Shown piece after piece: positions 1 to 9,218 of a stretch of 42,726 nt of DNA. Position numbers and translations under genes: made by a program. The stretch lies in assembly GCF_016862975.1 (NCBI RefSeq), contig NZ_BONZ01000071.1, positions 1 to 42,726 on the forward strand, read 5' to 3'. Each line of letters starts with the position of its first letter. Positions within the stretch are counted from its first letter, which is position 1. This DNA comes from Rugosimonospora africana (GTDB lineage: Bacteria > Actinomycetota > Actinomycetes > Mycobacteriales > Micromonosporaceae). The notes under the pieces are model-generated. The model was not told where the DNA came from. It ran no database searches and saw only the letters and a list, made by a program, of their open reading frames with translations.

Positions 1-1
1 C

Positions 2-1324
2 GAGCCGCTGTTGGAGGTCTCCACCGACAAGGTCGACACCGAGATCCCGGCACCGGCCGCCGGCACGCTCCTGGAGATCACTGTCAACCAGGACGAGACC
101 GTCGAGGTCGGCGCGAAGCTGGCCGTCATCGGCACCGCCGGGGCTGCTCCGGCCGCACCGGCACCGCAGGCCGCACCGGCACCGCAGGCGGCCCCCGCGG
201 CGCAGGCCGCTCCGGCTCAGGCAGCCCCCGCACCGGCACAGCAGCGCCCGGCTCCGGCGCAGCCCGCGCCGGCCCAGCCGACCGTTGCGGCGCAGGCTCG
301 TGCCGCCCAGCCGCCGGCCGCCGACCAGGTCAGCGCGCCCGCCCAGACCCCGACCGTGCACGAGACCGCGCCGACCGGCGCCGGTGACGAGGCCGGTTAC
401 GTGACCCCGCTGGTCCGCAAGCTGGCCGCCGAGCACGGCGTCGCGCTGGGCAGCCTGCGCGGCACCGGCGTCGGTGGCCGGATCCGCAAGCAGGACGTGC
501 TGGACGCGGCCGAGGCCAAGCGCGCGGCCGAGGCGGCGGCCGCCGCGAAGCCGGCGACCCGGGCGGCGAGCGCGCCGGTCGCGAAGCCGGAGCCGAGCCC
601 GCTGCGCGGTCGCACCGAGAAGCTGCCCCGGATGCGTGCGCTGATCGCCCGGCGGATGGTCGAGTCGCTGCAGATCTCGGCGCAGCTGACCACGGTGGTC
701 GAGGTCGACGTCACGAAGATCGCCCGGCTGCGCGACCAGGCCAAGGCGGAGTTCCAGCGGCGCGAGGGCGTGAAGCTGTCCTTCCTGCCGTTCTTCGCGC
801 TGGCCACGATCGAGGCGCTGCGGGTGCACCCGAACGTCAACGCCTCGCTCGATCTGGAGGCCGGCACCGTCACGTACCACGACGCCGAGCACCTGGGCAT
901 GGCCGTAGACACGGAGCGGGGCCTGGTCGTACCGGTGATCCGCAACGCGGGCGACCTCAACCTGGCCGGGTTGGCCCGGCGGATCGGCGACATCGCCGAG
1001 CGCACCCGGAACAACAAGATCAGCCCGGACGAGCTGTCCGGCGGCACGTTCACGCTGACCAACACGGGCAGCCGAGGTGCGCTGTTCGACACCCCGATCA
1101 TCAACCAGCCGCAGGTCGGCATCCTCGGTACCGGCGCCGTGGTGCGCCGCGCCGTGGTGGTCAACGACCCCGACCTGGGCGAAGTGATCACTCCTCGGTC
1201 GATGGTCTACCTGGCCCTGTCCTACGACCACCGCCTGGTGGACGGCGCGGACGCGGCCCGGTTCCTGGGCACGATCAAGGAGCGCCTGGAGGGCGGCAAC
1301 TTCGAGGCCGAGCTGGGGCTCTGA
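2..1324 (+). CDS. sucB: Dihydrolipoamide acyltransferase (E2) of a 2-oxo acid dehydrogenase, 5'-truncated by the window
   Basis: This is the E2 core that transfers succinyl (or another acyl) groups from lipoyl-lysine to CoA. The frame is already open at base 2, so the N-terminus lies outside the window. What remains begins inside a lipoyl domain, with the lipoylated Lys in the motif [11 protein letters not shown] long Ala/Pro/Gln linker follows, then a peripheral-subunit-binding domain ([12 protein letters not shown]...GTGVGGRI), then the catalytic domain ending with the active-site motif SYDHRLVDG (HxxxDG). Upstream lipoyl domains may exist but cannot be seen. The lipB and lipA genes in the same window make its cofactor, which supports a housekeeping 2-oxoglutarate or pyruvate dehydrogenase role. 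Substrate (2-oxoglutarate rather than pyruvate or branched-chain acids) is inferred from usual actinobacterial synteny, not from residues. Confidence 0.9.
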   Translation, partial: EPLLEVSTDKVDTEIPAPAAGTLLEITVNQDETVEVGAKLAVIGTAGAAPAAPAPQAAPAPQAAPAAQAAPAQAAPAPAQQRPAPAQPAPAQPTVAAQARAAQPPAADQVSAPAQTPTVHETAPTGAGDEAGYVTPLVRKLAAEHGVALGSLRGTGVGGRIRKQDVLDAAEAKRAAEAAAAAKPATRAASAPVAKPEPSPLRGRTEKLPRMRALIARRMVESLQISAQLTTVVEVDVTKIARLRDQAKAEFQRREGVKLSFLPFFALATIEALRVHPNVNASLDLEAGTVTYHDAEHLGMAVDTERGLVVPVIRNAGDLNLAGLARRIGDIAERTRNNKISPDELSGGTFTLTNTGSRGALFDTPIINQPQVGILGTGAVVRRAVVVNDPDLGEVITPRSMVYLALSYDHRLVDGADAARFLGTIKERLEGGNFEAELGL

Positions 1325-1382
1325 CCTCTGGGCTCGGCCGGGCCCTCTGGGTTCGGCCGGCCTTCTGGGCTCAGCCGGGCCG
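1325..1382. repeat. Short tandem repeat after the sucB stop
   Basis: Three imperfect copies of an 18-19 bp unit (CTCTGGGCTCGGCCGGGC-like) start directly after the E2 stop codon. Similar short tandem repeats abut other stop codons in this window (11402-11449, 25121-25224). Confidence 0.7.
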
Positions 1383-1403
1383 GAGGAGCGCCTCGTACGC
1401 CAT

Positions 1404-1438
1404 CGGTGGCGCCTGCGTGGTACGCGCGGGCGCCACCG
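1404..1438 (+). terminator. Hairpin terminator after sucB
   Basis: Perfect 10-bp inverted repeat CGGTGGCGCC (1404-1413) and GGCGCCACCG (1429-1438), followed by CACTTTG. There is no long U tract, as is usual in high-GC actinobacteria. It probably ends the E2 transcript before the epimerase gene. Confidence 0.6.
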
Positions 1439-1463
1439 CACTTTGTCGGCGAGGATGGATGGC

Positions 1464-2354
1464 ATGCGGATCGTCATCGGCGGCGCGTCGGGTTTCATCG
1501 GCAAGCCCCTGGTTCAGCGGTTGCGCGATTCCGGGCACGATGTCGTGCGGCTGGTCCGGCGGGAGCCGAGCGGCCCGGACGAGGTGGCCTGGCGCCCGAA
1601 CCAGGGCGAGCTGGACCCCGCGGTGCTCGACGGCGTGGACGCGGTGATCAACCTGGCCGGCGTCGGGGTCGGCGACCAGCGCTGGAACGACGAGTTCAAG
1701 AAGCTGCTGCGGTCCAGCCGGATCAACGCCACCTCGACGATCGCCAAGAGCGCCGCGGCGGCGCAGTCCCCGCCCCGGGTAATGATCAACGCGTCCGCGG
1801 TCGGGTACTACAGCGACACCGGTGAGCGGGAGACCGACGAGAGCGGACCGCCCGGGGACAGCTTCCTGGCCGACCTCTGCCAGGCATGGGAGGCCGCGAC
1901 GACCCCGGCGGAGCAGGCCGGGGTCCGGGTGGTGCGCATCCGCAGCGGCCTGATCCTCGGTCCGGGGGGCGGGTTTCTCAAGCCGCTGATGCCGTTGTTC
2001 AAGTACGGACTGGGTGGCAAGTTGGGCTCCGGCCGCCAGTGGATGCCGTGGATCTCGCTTGCCGATGAGCTCTCCGCGATCGAGTTCCTACTGCGAACCG
2101 ACATCGCCGGCTCGGTCAACCTCACCGGGGTGGCGCCGGTGCGTAACGCTGAGTTCACCCGTACTCTCGCAGGGGTACTCGGCCGGCCGGCGCTGTTCAC
2201 GGTACCGGCGCCCGTCCTACGGGTGGCGACCGGCGAGTTCGCCCACGAGGCGGTGATCAGTCAGCGTGTCCTGCCGGGCGTGCTGACCGCGTCGTCCTTC
2301 CGGTACGAACACCAGGACCTGAGGTCCGCGTTGCGATGGGTGGTAGGCAAGTGA
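1464..2354 (+). CDS. TIGR01777-family NAD(P)-binding epimerase (SDR39U1/YfcH-like)
   Basis: An atypical short-chain dehydrogenase of about 296 aa. The N-terminal Rossmann motif GGASGFIG is visible, followed by the family signatures INLAGVGVGDQRW and NASAVGYYSDTGE (containing the YY of the active-site region) and FLADLCQAWEAA. The C-terminal part resembles DUF1731 (RVLPGVLTASSFRYEHQDLRSAL). The substrate of this family is not established. I chose ATG 1464, which has GAGG 9 nt upstream; ATG 1455 and TTG 1443 are in-frame alternatives. The 3' end overlaps the next gene by 4 nt (GTGA), so the two are probably translationally coupled. Confidence 0.85.
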   Translation: MRIVIGGASGFIGKPLVQRLRDSGHDVVRLVRREPSGPDEVAWRPNQGELDPAVLDGVDAVINLAGVGVGDQRWNDEFKKLLRSSRINATSTIAKSAAAAQSPPRVMINASAVGYYSDTGERETDESGPPGDSFLADLCQAWEAATTPAEQAGVRVVRIRSGLILGPGGGFLKPLMPLFKYGLGGKLGSGRQWMPWISLADELSAIEFLLRTDIAGSVNLTGVAPVRNAEFTRTLAGVLGRPALFTVPAPVLRVATGEFAHEAVISQRVLPGVLTASSFRYEHQDLRSALRWVVGK

Positions 2355-4138
2355 CGGCTGCGGTCGAGGAGACCGCCGAGTCCAGTAGCGTGTCGCCGCA
2401 GCGTGCGGCCACCGGCCGGGCCACGAGCCGCCGGTACGACCTGGCAGTCCTGGCCACCTGCGTGGCCGGCGCGTTTTACCTGACCTGGGAGCTGTGGGTC
2501 GACCCGAACCACCGGGTGGTGCTGCACAACCGGGGCGACCAGTCGCTGTTCGAGTGGCTGCTGACCTACGCGGCGCACTCGGTGACCCACCTGGACAACC
2601 CGTTCTGGACCACCCTGCTCAACGCGCCGATCGGGGTCAACCTCGCGGTCAACACCTCGATGGTGGTGGTCGGCGGGCTGCTCTCCCCGATCACGCTGAC
2701 CCTGGGCGCGCCGGTGGCGTTCCTGGTCGTCCTGACGTTGAACCTCATCCTCACGCCGTACGCCTGGTACCACGTGCTGTCCCGGCACGTGACCCGCACC
2801 CGGGCCGCCGCGGTGCTGGGCGCCCTCTTCTGCGGCTTCGCACCCGGCATGGTGTCGCACGCCAACGCCCACCTGAACTTCACCGGCCAGTTCCTGGTGC
2901 CGTTCATCGTGCTGGTCGTGCTGCGACTGGGCCAGCGCCGCCGTCCGGTGCGCGACGGCCTGGCCCTCGGCGTACTCGTGGTGCTGGAATTCTCCATCGG
3001 CGCGGAGATGCTGTTCTTCGTCGCGCTCGGGCTGGCGCTGTTCGTCGCGCTGTGGGCGTGGACGCGCCGGGAACAGGCGCGCGCCGCGGCCCCGAACTTC
3101 CTGCGTGGGCTCGGCATCGCCGCCGCGGTCAGCGTGGTGCTGCTCGGGTACCCGCTGTACATGCAGTTCGCCGGCCCGCAGCGGTACCACGGCATCGGGT
3201 TCGACCAGCGGATCCACAGCGAGAACCTGGCCTCGTACGCGACGTTCCCGTACCTGTCGCTGGCCCGGCTCGCCGGCCTGTCGCACAATCTGGCGCCCAA
3301 CTTCACCGAACAGACCACGTTCTTCGGTCCGGTGCTGCTGATCCTCGTGGTGGCGGTCGTAGCGGTGCTGTGGCGCCGGCCGGTGGTGCGGGCGATGGCC
3401 ATCACCGGCCTGATACTCGCGGTGCTGGCATTGGGGCCGCGACTGCACGTGTGGTCGTGGAGCACGCCGGTACCGCTGCCGTACGCGGCGCTGGCACAGT
3501 TGCCGATCTTCGACTCCGCGCTGCCGGCCCGGATCGACCTCACCCTGATTCCGATCATCGGCTTCCTGCTCGCGTTCGCCCTGGACCGGGCCCTGCTGCT
3601 GCCGGCGCGCCGGCGCAACGCCTGGCTCGCCGGCGTCGTCGTCGCGCTGCTGCCGATCGTCCCGCTGTCGATCCCGGCGGCCCAGCGTGACCCGGTGCCG
3701 AACTTCTTCACCGACGGCACCTGGCGCCAGTACGTCCACGCCGGCCAGACGCTGGTACCCGTGCCGCCCCCGTCCGACCTGTTGCCGAACGGGCAGCGCT
3801 GGCAGACCGCGACGGACTTCGGTTTCGCCATCCCGGCCGGGTTCTTCCTCGGCCCGGGCGGGCCGGATGGGCGCAGCCGCATCGGTCCGGTGCCCCGGCC
3901 GACCTACGACCTGCTCACCACCGTCGCGCTGACCGGCGCCGACATCCAGGTCACCGATCTCGACCGGCTGCACGCGCGGCAGGATCTGGCATATTGGCAC
4001 GCCAAGCTGATCGTGCTCTCCGCCCCCGGCCCCGGCGACAAGTGGGCCGCCAATGCCGGCAAGCTGCGCACCACGGCGACCGAACTGTTCGGTCCGCCGC
4101 AGCGCGTGGACGACGTCTGGCTGTGGCGGGTGGCGTAG
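2351..4138 (+). CDS. Polytopic membrane protein, GT-C glycosyltransferase-like
   Basis: About 595 aa with roughly ten hydrophobic helices in the first 440 residues and a soluble C-terminal region of about 150 residues. An extracytoplasmic-looking loop after the first helix carries HNRGDQSLFEW, reminiscent of the acidic loop of GT-C enzymes that use lipid-linked sugars. It is followed by TTLLNAPIGVNLAVNTS and a conserved-looking SHANAHLNFTGQF loop. I infer a GT-C-like fold from topology only; donor and acceptor are unknown and another membrane function is possible. GTG 2351 overlaps the preceding stop (GTGA). An in-frame ATG at 2336 would lengthen the overlap. The stop lies 4 bp from the convergent MMPL gene. 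Confidence 0.65.
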   Translation: MTAAVEETAESSSVSPQRAATGRATSRRYDLAVLATCVAGAFYLTWELWVDPNHRVVLHNRGDQSLFEWLLTYAAHSVTHLDNPFWTTLLNAPIGVNLAVNTSMVVVGGLLSPITLTLGAPVAFLVVLTLNLILTPYAWYHVLSRHVTRTRAAAVLGALFCGFAPGMVSHANAHLNFTGQFLVPFIVLVVLRLGQRRRPVRDGLALGVLVVLEFSIGAEMLFFVALGLALFVALWAWTRREQARAAAPNFLRGLGIAAAVSVVLLGYPLYMQFAGPQRYHGIGFDQRIHSENLASYATFPYLSLARLAGLSHNLAPNFTEQTTFFGPVLLILVVAVVAVLWRRPVVRAMAITGLILAVLALGPRLHVWSWSTPVPLPYAALAQLPIFDSALPARIDLTLIPIIGFLLAFALDRALLLPARRRNAWLAGVVVALLPIVPLSIPAAQRDPVPNFFTDGTWRQYVHAGQTLVPVPPPSDLLPNGQRWQTATDFGFAIPAGFFLGPGGPDGRSRIGPVPRPTYDLLTTVALTGADIQVTDLDRLHARQDLAYWHAKLIVLSAPGPGDKWAANAGKLRTTATELFGPPQRVDDVWLWRVA

Positions 4139-4142
4139 CGGG

Positions 4143-6251
4143 TCAGGGTCCCTGGCGCCACAGCGGGCTGGGCCACCACGCCGGCCGGCCGATGTCCACC
4201 AGGACCGCCGGTACCAGCAACGAGCGCACCACGAGCGTGTCCAGCAGCACGCCGAACGCGACCGTGAAGGCGATCTCGGTGAGGAACACCAACGGGATCA
4301 CGGTCAGCGCGGCGAACGTCGCGGCGAGCACGAAGCCGGCCGAGGTGATCACGCCGCCGGTCACGGTCAGGCCGGACAGCACGCCGGCCTGGTGCCCCCG
4401 CTTGCACACCTCCTCCCGCACCCGCGAGATCAGGAAGATGTTGTAGTCCACTCCGAGCGCGACCAGGAACACGAACGCGAACAGCGGGAACGCCGCGTCC
4501 GCCCCGGCGAACTTGAACAGGTTGTGAAACACATACCCGGACACGCCCAGGGTGCCGAGGAACGACAGCACCACGGTCACCACGAGTACCAGCGGGGCGA
4601 CCAGGCAGCGCAGCAGCAGGACGAGGATCACGAACACCACGGCCAGGACGACCGGGATGATCACGTTGCGGTCCCGCTTGGCCGTGTCCTCCACGTCCAG
4701 GTTGGTCGCGGTGAAGCCGCCGACCTTGGCGTCCGCGCCGGGTACCGCGTGAACCGAGGCGCGGATCTGCCGCAGGATCGAGAAGGCGCGGGTGGAGTCG
4801 GGGTCGGCGGCCAGCGTGGCGTCGACCCGGGAGAGCCCGTTCACCACCTTCGGCGTCGCGCCCGGCGCTCCCGGTGGCACGTCCTGCCCGGCGAACGGGA
4901 CCGCCTGTGCCACTCCGGGTACCCGCCGGACCGCCGCCAGTACCGGCTGAAGCTTGTCGGCTTTGAAGATCACCTCGGCCGGTGATCCGGAACCGGCCGG
5001 GAAGTGCGCGGCCAGCACGTCCGCACCGGTGGTGGAGTCGACGGTTTTGGAGAACGACTTGTCCTCCGGGATGCCGTTCGCGTTCAACTGGAACAGGCCG
5101 CTGCCGAGCCCGATCAGCACCAGGACCGTGATGATCCACACCGGCCGGCGCCGCCGGCCGACCGCCCGGGCGATCCGCGACCAGACTCCGTGCTGCTCGG
5201 CCGGGTGGGACTGGAAGTGCGGCCGGAACGGCCAGAATGCCGCGCGGCCGAACAGCGCCAGTACGGCCGGCAGCAGGGTGAGCATCGCCAGCAGGGAGCA
5301 CCCGATGCCGATCGCGCCGACCGGACCCAGGCTCCGGTTGGAGGACAGGTCGGACAGCAGCAGGCAGAGCAGCGCGATGGCGACCGTGGTGCCGCTGGCC
5401 CCGATCGGCTCGACGGCGCCGCGCAGCGCCGCCCGGATCGCGTCGAACCGGCCGCGGTGCACCCGGCACTCCTCCCGGAACCGGGAGACCAGCAGCAGCG
5501 CGTAGTCGGTGGCCGCGCCGAGTACCAGCACGTCCAGGATGCCGTTGCTCTGCCCGTTGAGGGTGAGCACGTCGTTCTTGGCCAACAGGTACACCAGGCC
5601 GTTGGCCAGGGTCAGCGCGAGTACCGAGCAGGCGAGCACGAGTACGGGCAGGATCGGGCTGCGGTACACGAGGACGAGGATGACCAGCACGATGAGCCCG
5701 GTGACGTACAGCAGGATCCCGTCGAGCCCCTTGAACGAGTCGACGAGGTCGGCGAGGATGCCCGCCGGCCCAGCCACGTGTGCGGACAGCCCCGGGGCGG
5801 TGCCGGCCAGGGCGCGCAGCGCCGGGATCTCGGTCTTGAGGGCGTTCTGATCGGAGCTGGTGAACTGGAGGGTGACCGCCGCCGCCTGGCCGTCCTTGGA
5901 GATCACCGGTCCGGCCGGCGGCCCAGCGATCCTGCCGGCGAAGCGCTGGCTCATCTGCGACACGTCCGACTGGATCTTCGCCTTGTCGGCCGGGGTCAGG
6001 CCGCCCGCCCGGAAGTAGACGACGATCGCCGGGGTGGTCTCGGTCGACGTGAAGTTCTTGTCCAGCGCCTGGACCTTGGTGGACTCGGCGTTGCTGGGCA
6101 GGAACGCCGCGTTGTTGTTCTTCTGTACGTCGGTGGTCTTGCTGAACAGGGGGCCGAGCGTTCCGCCGACGACCAGCCAGGCGAGTACCGCGAGTGCGGG
6201 CAGCAGCCAGCGCAGCGGGTGCCGGTGGCGCTCCGCGCGGTGTTGGGCCAC
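4143..6251 (-). CDS. MMPL/RND-family membrane transporter
   Basis: 702 aa with the duplicated RND-like layout: one N-terminal helix, a large extracytoplasmic domain, five to six helices, then the same arrangement again. The two family signatures are present in equivalent places: [18 protein letters not shown] in the first half and [15 protein letters not shown] in the second. The family exports lipids or hydrophobic compounds in actinobacteria using the proton gradient; the substrate here is unknown. The start is GTG 6251, preceded by GAGGGGG at about 5 nt. The gene is monocistronic as far as can be seen, divergent from lipB and convergent with the GT-C-like gene. Confidence 0.88.
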   Translation of the reverse strand: MAQHRAERHRHPLRWLLPALAVLAWLVVGGTLGPLFSKTTDVQKNNNAAFLPSNAESTKVQALDKNFTSTETTPAIVVYFRAGGLTPADKAKIQSDVSQMSQRFAGRIAGPPAGPVISKDGQAAAVTLQFTSSDQNALKTEIPALRALAGTAPGLSAHVAGPAGILADLVDSFKGLDGILLYVTGLIVLVILVLVYRSPILPVLVLACSVLALTLANGLVYLLAKNDVLTLNGQSNGILDVLVLGAATDYALLLVSRFREECRVHRGRFDAIRAALRGAVEPIGASGTTVAIALLCLLLSDLSSNRSLGPVGAIGIGCSLLAMLTLLPAVLALFGRAAFWPFRPHFQSHPAEQHGVWSRIARAVGRRRRPVWIITVLVLIGLGSGLFQLNANGIPEDKSFSKTVDSTTGADVLAAHFPAGSGSPAEVIFKADKLQPVLAAVRRVPGVAQAVPFAGQDVPPGAPGATPKVVNGLSRVDATLAADPDSTRAFSILRQIRASVHAVPGADAKVGGFTATNLDVEDTAKRDRNVIIPVVLAVVFVILVLLLRCLVAPLVLVVTVVLSFLGTLGVSGYVFHNLFKFAGADAAFPLFAFVFLVALGVDYNIFLISRVREEVCKRGHQAGVLSGLTVTGGVITSAGFVLAATFAALTVIPLVFLTEIAFTVAFGVLLDTLVVRSLLVPAVLVDIGRPAWWPSPLWRQGP

Positions 6252-6408
6252 GCCGTCCCCCTCGACGCCTCGATCGTCTGGTTTCCGATCGGCTACCCAG
6301 GACTGGGTACGCCATGCCGAATCGGGGCGGTCTGACCGGGATCCGGGTGTGACCTTGACCGGTTGTGAGCCGGGGCACCGACCGGAGTGCGTCTTCGGCG
6401 AACCGGAC

Positions 6409-6414
6409 TACGCT
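6409..6414 (+). promoter_or_regulatory. -10 box for leaderless lipB
   Basis: TACGCT lies 6 nt before the lipB ATG and no Shine-Dalgarno is present. This is the arrangement of a leaderless actinobacterial transcript. The -35 region is weak. Confidence 0.55.
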
Positions 6415-6420
6415 CGCCGT

Positions 6421-7083
6421 ATGTCGAGTACCGCTGTCCAGGCCGCCACGCCCGCCGCTCCCACGCTGGCGGTCGTGCGCGCCGGACTCGTCGATTACCA
6501 GGCGGCCTGGGATGAGCAGCGCCGGCTGCACGAGGCCGTGGTCGCCGGCCAGAACCCGGACACGGTGCTGCTGCTGGAGCACCCGAGCGTGTACACCGCC
6601 GGCAAGCGCACCGAGCCGCTCGACCGGCCGATGGACGGCACGCCGGTGGTCGATGTCGACCGGGGCGGCAAGATCACTTGGCACGGGCCGGGTCAACTCG
6701 TGGGGTACCCGATCGTGACCCTGCCCGACCCGATCGACGTGGTCGCCTACGTCCGCCGGGTCGAGCAGGTGCTGATCACGGTGTGCGCGGAGCTGGGCCT
6801 GGCCACCTCCCGGGTGGAGGGCCGCAGCGGCGTCTGGGTGACCGCGGACCACCGGGGCCCGGACCGCAAGGTCGGCGCGATCGGCATCCGGGTGGCCCGT
6901 GGGGTCACCCTGCACGGGTTCTCGCTCAACTGCGACTGCGACCTGACCGCGTTCGACCGGATCGTGCCGTGCGGGCTGCGGGACGTCGGGACCACCTCGC
7001 TCTCCGCCGAGCTGGGTCGCGACGTGACCGTGGCCGAGGTGCTCCCGATCGTCGAGCGGCACCTCGGCCTGCTGGTCGCTTAG
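6421..7083 (+). CDS. lipB: Lipoyl(octanoyl) transferase LipB
   Basis: 220 aa. It moves octanoyl from octanoyl-ACP to the lysine of lipoyl domains, the first step of de novo lipoylation in the cytosol. The signature [19 protein letters not shown] is intact, and the catalytic dyad is visible as Lys150 ([10 protein letters not shown]) and Cys184 (VPCGL). An upstream in-frame extension to 6034 is rejected because it crosses the divergent promoter; ATG 6421 follows a TACGCT box by 6 nt. The stop overlaps the convergent Clp-N gene by 4 bp. LipA at 9636 performs the next step and the E2 at the window start is a target. Confidence 0.95.
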   Translation: MSSTAVQAATPAAPTLAVVRAGLVDYQAAWDEQRRLHEAVVAGQNPDTVLLLEHPSVYTAGKRTEPLDRPMDGTPVVDVDRGGKITWHGPGQLVGYPIVTLPDPIDVVAYVRRVEQVLITVCAELGLATSRVEGRSGVWVTADHRGPDRKVGAIGIRVARGVTLHGFSLNCDCDLTAFDRIVPCGLRDVGTTSLSAELGRDVTVAEVLPIVERHLGLLVA

Positions 7084-7883
7084 GCCCCAGCTCCCTGCTG
7101 CTCGGCGCCGCCTTCACCGGCGCCCTCGGCCTGGTTGGCTCCGCCCTCACCGGTGCCCCCGGCCTGTTTGGCCTCGGCCCGCCGGGCGGTGAGGATCGCA
7201 TCGATCCTCTTGATCAGCTCCGCGTGCGCCGCCTGGTATGTCACCCCGGCCTGCTCCAGGATCTGCGCGGCCTTGCCGCTGGGAACCCGTAGCAGGCCCA
7301 GCAGGATGTGCTCGGTGCCGATGTAGTTGTGGCCCATCTCCAGCGCCACGTTCAGCGACTCCTTGAACACCTGCTTGTTCAGATCGGTGAACGGGACGTG
7401 CGCCGGTGGGTTGTCGGTGCCCGGCGCCAGCACCGGGCCGAGAGCCCGCTCGACCGCCTCCTTGGAGCCGGCCAGCGCGAACACGGCTTGGGCGCCAATC
7501 CCCTCTTCCTCGCCCACCAGGCCGGCCAACATGTGCTCGGTGTCCACCCGGCCGTGGCGCAGCTCGCGGGCCCGCGCCTCGGCGAGCACCACGACGTGCC
7601 TGGCCCGGTCGGTGAACCGGCTGAACAGGTTGCCGCTCTTGCCCGGCACCCAGCGTTGCTGGGCGGCCTGCTTGGACACGCCGAGCGCCTCGCCGAGCTG
7701 GCTCCAGGAGGTGCCGCCCTCCCGGGCCCGCTGGACGAAGTGGTCGATCAGTTGGTCGCCGATCCCGCTCAGCGACCGAGCGCGCTGCTGCGCCTCGGTG
7801 ACCTTGGTTAACGCGTCCGCGTCGGCCAGGTCCGCGTCGAGTTGTTCGATCAGGTGTCGCAGGTTCACGTCGAGTGGCGTCAT
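7080..7883 (-). CDS. Clp N-terminal-repeat protein with helix-turn-helix, probable regulator
   Basis: 267 aa with no ATPase domain. Residues about 40-75 contain a helix-turn-helix-like segment ([20 protein letters not shown]). Residues about 85-235 hold two Clp_N repeats ([33 protein letters not shown], and [26 protein letters not shown]) as at the N-terminus of ClpC. The last 30 residues are Gly/Ala/Glu/Gln-rich. This HTH plus Clp_N architecture is recurrent in actinobacteria, and I infer DNA binding from the HTH. The start ATG lies inside a perfect 27-bp palindrome with an overlapping promoter, which suggests autorepression. No SD is visible, so the mRNA is probably leaderless. Confidence 0.85.
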   Translation of the reverse strand: MTPLDVNLRHLIEQLDADLADADALTKVTEAQQRARSLSGIGDQLIDHFVQRAREGGTSWSQLGEALGVSKQAAQQRWVPGKSGNLFSRFTDRARHVVVLAEARARELRHGRVDTEHMLAGLVGEEEGIGAQAVFALAGSKEAVERALGPVLAPGTDNPPAHVPFTDLNKQVFKESLNVALEMGHNYIGTEHILLGLLRVPSGKAAQILEQAGVTYQAAHAELIKRIDAILTARRAEAKQAGGTGEGGANQAEGAGEGGAEQQGAGA

Positions 7884-7907
7884 GCGTCAAGTCTGACTTG
7901 ACGCATG
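7881..7907. promoter_or_regulatory. Perfect 27-bp palindrome (candidate operator O1)
   Basis: Arms 7881-7893 (CATGCGTCAAGTC) and 7895-7907 (GACTTGACGCATG) are exact inverted copies around a single central T. The palindrome covers the start codon (7881-7883) and the putative -10 (7890-7895, CAGACT on the minus strand) of the Clp-N/HTH gene. Confidence 0.8.
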
Positions 7908-7918
7908 GCGCTCGTCAA
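7890..7918 (-). promoter_or_regulatory. Leaderless promoter of the Clp-N/HTH gene
   Basis: On the minus strand, TTGACG (7918-7913) is followed by 17 nt, then CAGACT (7895-7890), then 6 nt to the ATG. The spacing is ideal for a housekeeping promoter driving a leaderless mRNA. The -10 lies in the 27-bp palindrome and the -35 in the second, imperfect palindrome. Confidence 0.65.
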
Positions 7919-7930
7919 GTCCAAGTTGAC
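7914..7930. promoter_or_regulatory. Second, imperfect palindrome (candidate operator O2)
   Basis: GTCAAGTCCAAGTTGAC shares the outer GTCAA/TTGAC arms and the left half GTCAAGTC with the centre of the 27-bp palindrome. Its centre (7922) is 28 bp from the first centre (7894), close to an integral number of helical turns. It overlaps the -35 hexamer. Confidence 0.6.
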
Positions 7931-7940
7931 GATCATCCAC

Positions 7941-9209
7941 CTACGGGGTGAGCCGGTGCAGGTCGCGGGGGAACAGGGCAGCCTGCCGTACGTTCGGTAG
8001 CCCGAGCAGCCGGGCCACGAACCGTTCCAGTCCGATCGCGAACCCGCCGTGAGGCGGCATGCCGTACCGGAACGCCTGGAGATACGGCTCGTACTGGTCG
8101 GCCGGCTCGCCGCGTTCGGCGAGGGCGGCCAGGTAGTCGCCGTACCGGTGCAGCCGCTGCCCACCGGTGACCACCTCGACGCCCCGGTACAACAGGTCGA
8201 AGCTGTTGGTGTAGCCCTCGCGCCCCGGCTCCGGGTGCGTGTAGAACGGTCGCTTCGCCAACGGGTACCCGGTGACGAACAGGAAGTCGCTGCCGTACTC
8301 GCGGGCCGCCCACTCCCCCAGCCAGCGCTCGTGCGCCGGCGCGAGGTCAGGCTCGGCCGACAGGTCCTCGCCGAGCGCTTCGCCGACCATCCGTACCGCG
8401 TCGGCGAAGTGCACCTCCGGGATCGCCTCCGGCACCACGGCGTCCACTGTGGACACCCCGGCCACCATGCCGCCGATCGCCTTGTGTACCACCGCCATCA
8501 CGTCACGATGGTCGCCGATGAAACCGAGCTCGGCGTCCAGCGACGTGTACTGCGCCAGATGCCGCGACGTGTCGTGCGGCTCGGCCCGGAACACCGGCCC
8601 CACCTCGAAGACCCGTTCGAAGACGCCGACCATCATCTGCTTGTACAGCTGCGGACTCTGCGCCAGATAGGCGCGGGTACCGAAGTAGTCGAGCGAGAAG
8701 ACGTTGGCGCCGGACTCGGTCGCCGACGCGACCAGTTTCGGGGTATGGATCTCGGTGAACCCGGATTCCGTGAGGGCACCGCGGAAGCCGCTCACCACCG
8801 CGGCGGAGACCTCGAACACCCGTCGCCAGCTCGGGTGGCGCAGAGTGACCGGGGCGTGGTCGAGAAGCGTGGACAGGCCGGCGTTCAGCTGCGGGCGGTG
8901 CAGCTCCACCGGTGGCGGCTCGGCCGGGTCGGACAGCGGTTCGATCACCGGTTGTACGACCTCGAAACCGCCCGGTGCCGCCGGGTTTTCCCGTACCTGT
9001 CCGGTGATCCGGACGACGGTCTCCTCACCCAGCCGGTCGAGCGCCGCGCGGGCGTGCGGCTCGGCGACGACCACCTGGGCGAGACCGGCCCGGTCCCGCA
9101 GGATGAGGAACGCCACCGATTTGAGTAGCCGGCGCCGGTGGATCCAGCCGGACAGGGTGACCGGACGGCCGGCCTGGTACGGCAGTTGGTCGGACAGAAT
9201 TCGTTGCAT
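7941..9209 (-). CDS. aspS: Archaeal-type aspartyl-tRNA synthetase, probably non-discriminating
   Basis: 422 aa, much shorter than the roughly 590-aa bacterial AspRS and lacking its GAD insertion. An N-terminal OB-fold anticodon-binding domain (VTLSGWIHRRRLLKSVAF) is followed by the class II core with motif 2 (FRAEPHDTSRHL) and motif 3 (GLERFVARLLG, ending FPRDLHRLTP as in archaeal enzymes). By alignment from memory, the residue that is Trp in discriminating archaeal AspRS is His here (GWIH), and the loop Lys is Pro (NPAAPGGFEV), as in Deinococcus AspRS2. This suggests it also charges tRNA-Asn. Its leader carries a T-box with an Asp (GAC) specifier. SD GAGGTG lies 4 nt before ATG 9209. Confidence 0.85.
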   Translation of the reverse strand: MQRILSDQLPYQAGRPVTLSGWIHRRRLLKSVAFLILRDRAGLAQVVVAEPHARAALDRLGEETVVRITGQVRENPAAPGGFEVVQPVIEPLSDPAEPPPVELHRPQLNAGLSTLLDHAPVTLRHPSWRRVFEVSAAVVSGFRGALTESGFTEIHTPKLVASATESGANVFSLDYFGTRAYLAQSPQLYKQMMVGVFERVFEVGPVFRAEPHDTSRHLAQYTSLDAELGFIGDHRDVMAVVHKAIGGMVAGVSTVDAVVPEAIPEVHFADAVRMVGEALGEDLSAEPDLAPAHERWLGEWAAREYGSDFLFVTGYPLAKRPFYTHPEPGREGYTNSFDLLYRGVEVVTGGQRLHRYGDYLAALAERGEPADQYEPYLQAFRYGMPPHGGFAIGLERFVARLLGLPNVRQAALFPRDLHRLTP

Positions 9210-9218
9210 GTCACACCT

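Noticed and set aside
6034-6420. Upstream extension of the lipB frame
   Set aside because: It overlaps the start of the MMPL gene on the other strand and has no LipB likeness; ATG 6421 has a leaderless promoter.
2261-7062. Very long minus-strand and plus-strand frames rich in Arg, Gln, Gly, Pro over the GT-C and MMPL genes
   Set aside because: They are shadows of the real genes caused by high-GC third positions; composition is unlike proteins and no motif is present.
7881-7907. HspR HAIR operator
   Set aside because: HAIR is CTTGAGT-N7-ACTCAAG. Here the order is GTCAAGTC-N1-GACTTGAC, with different spacing and core, so it is treated as a separate operator.
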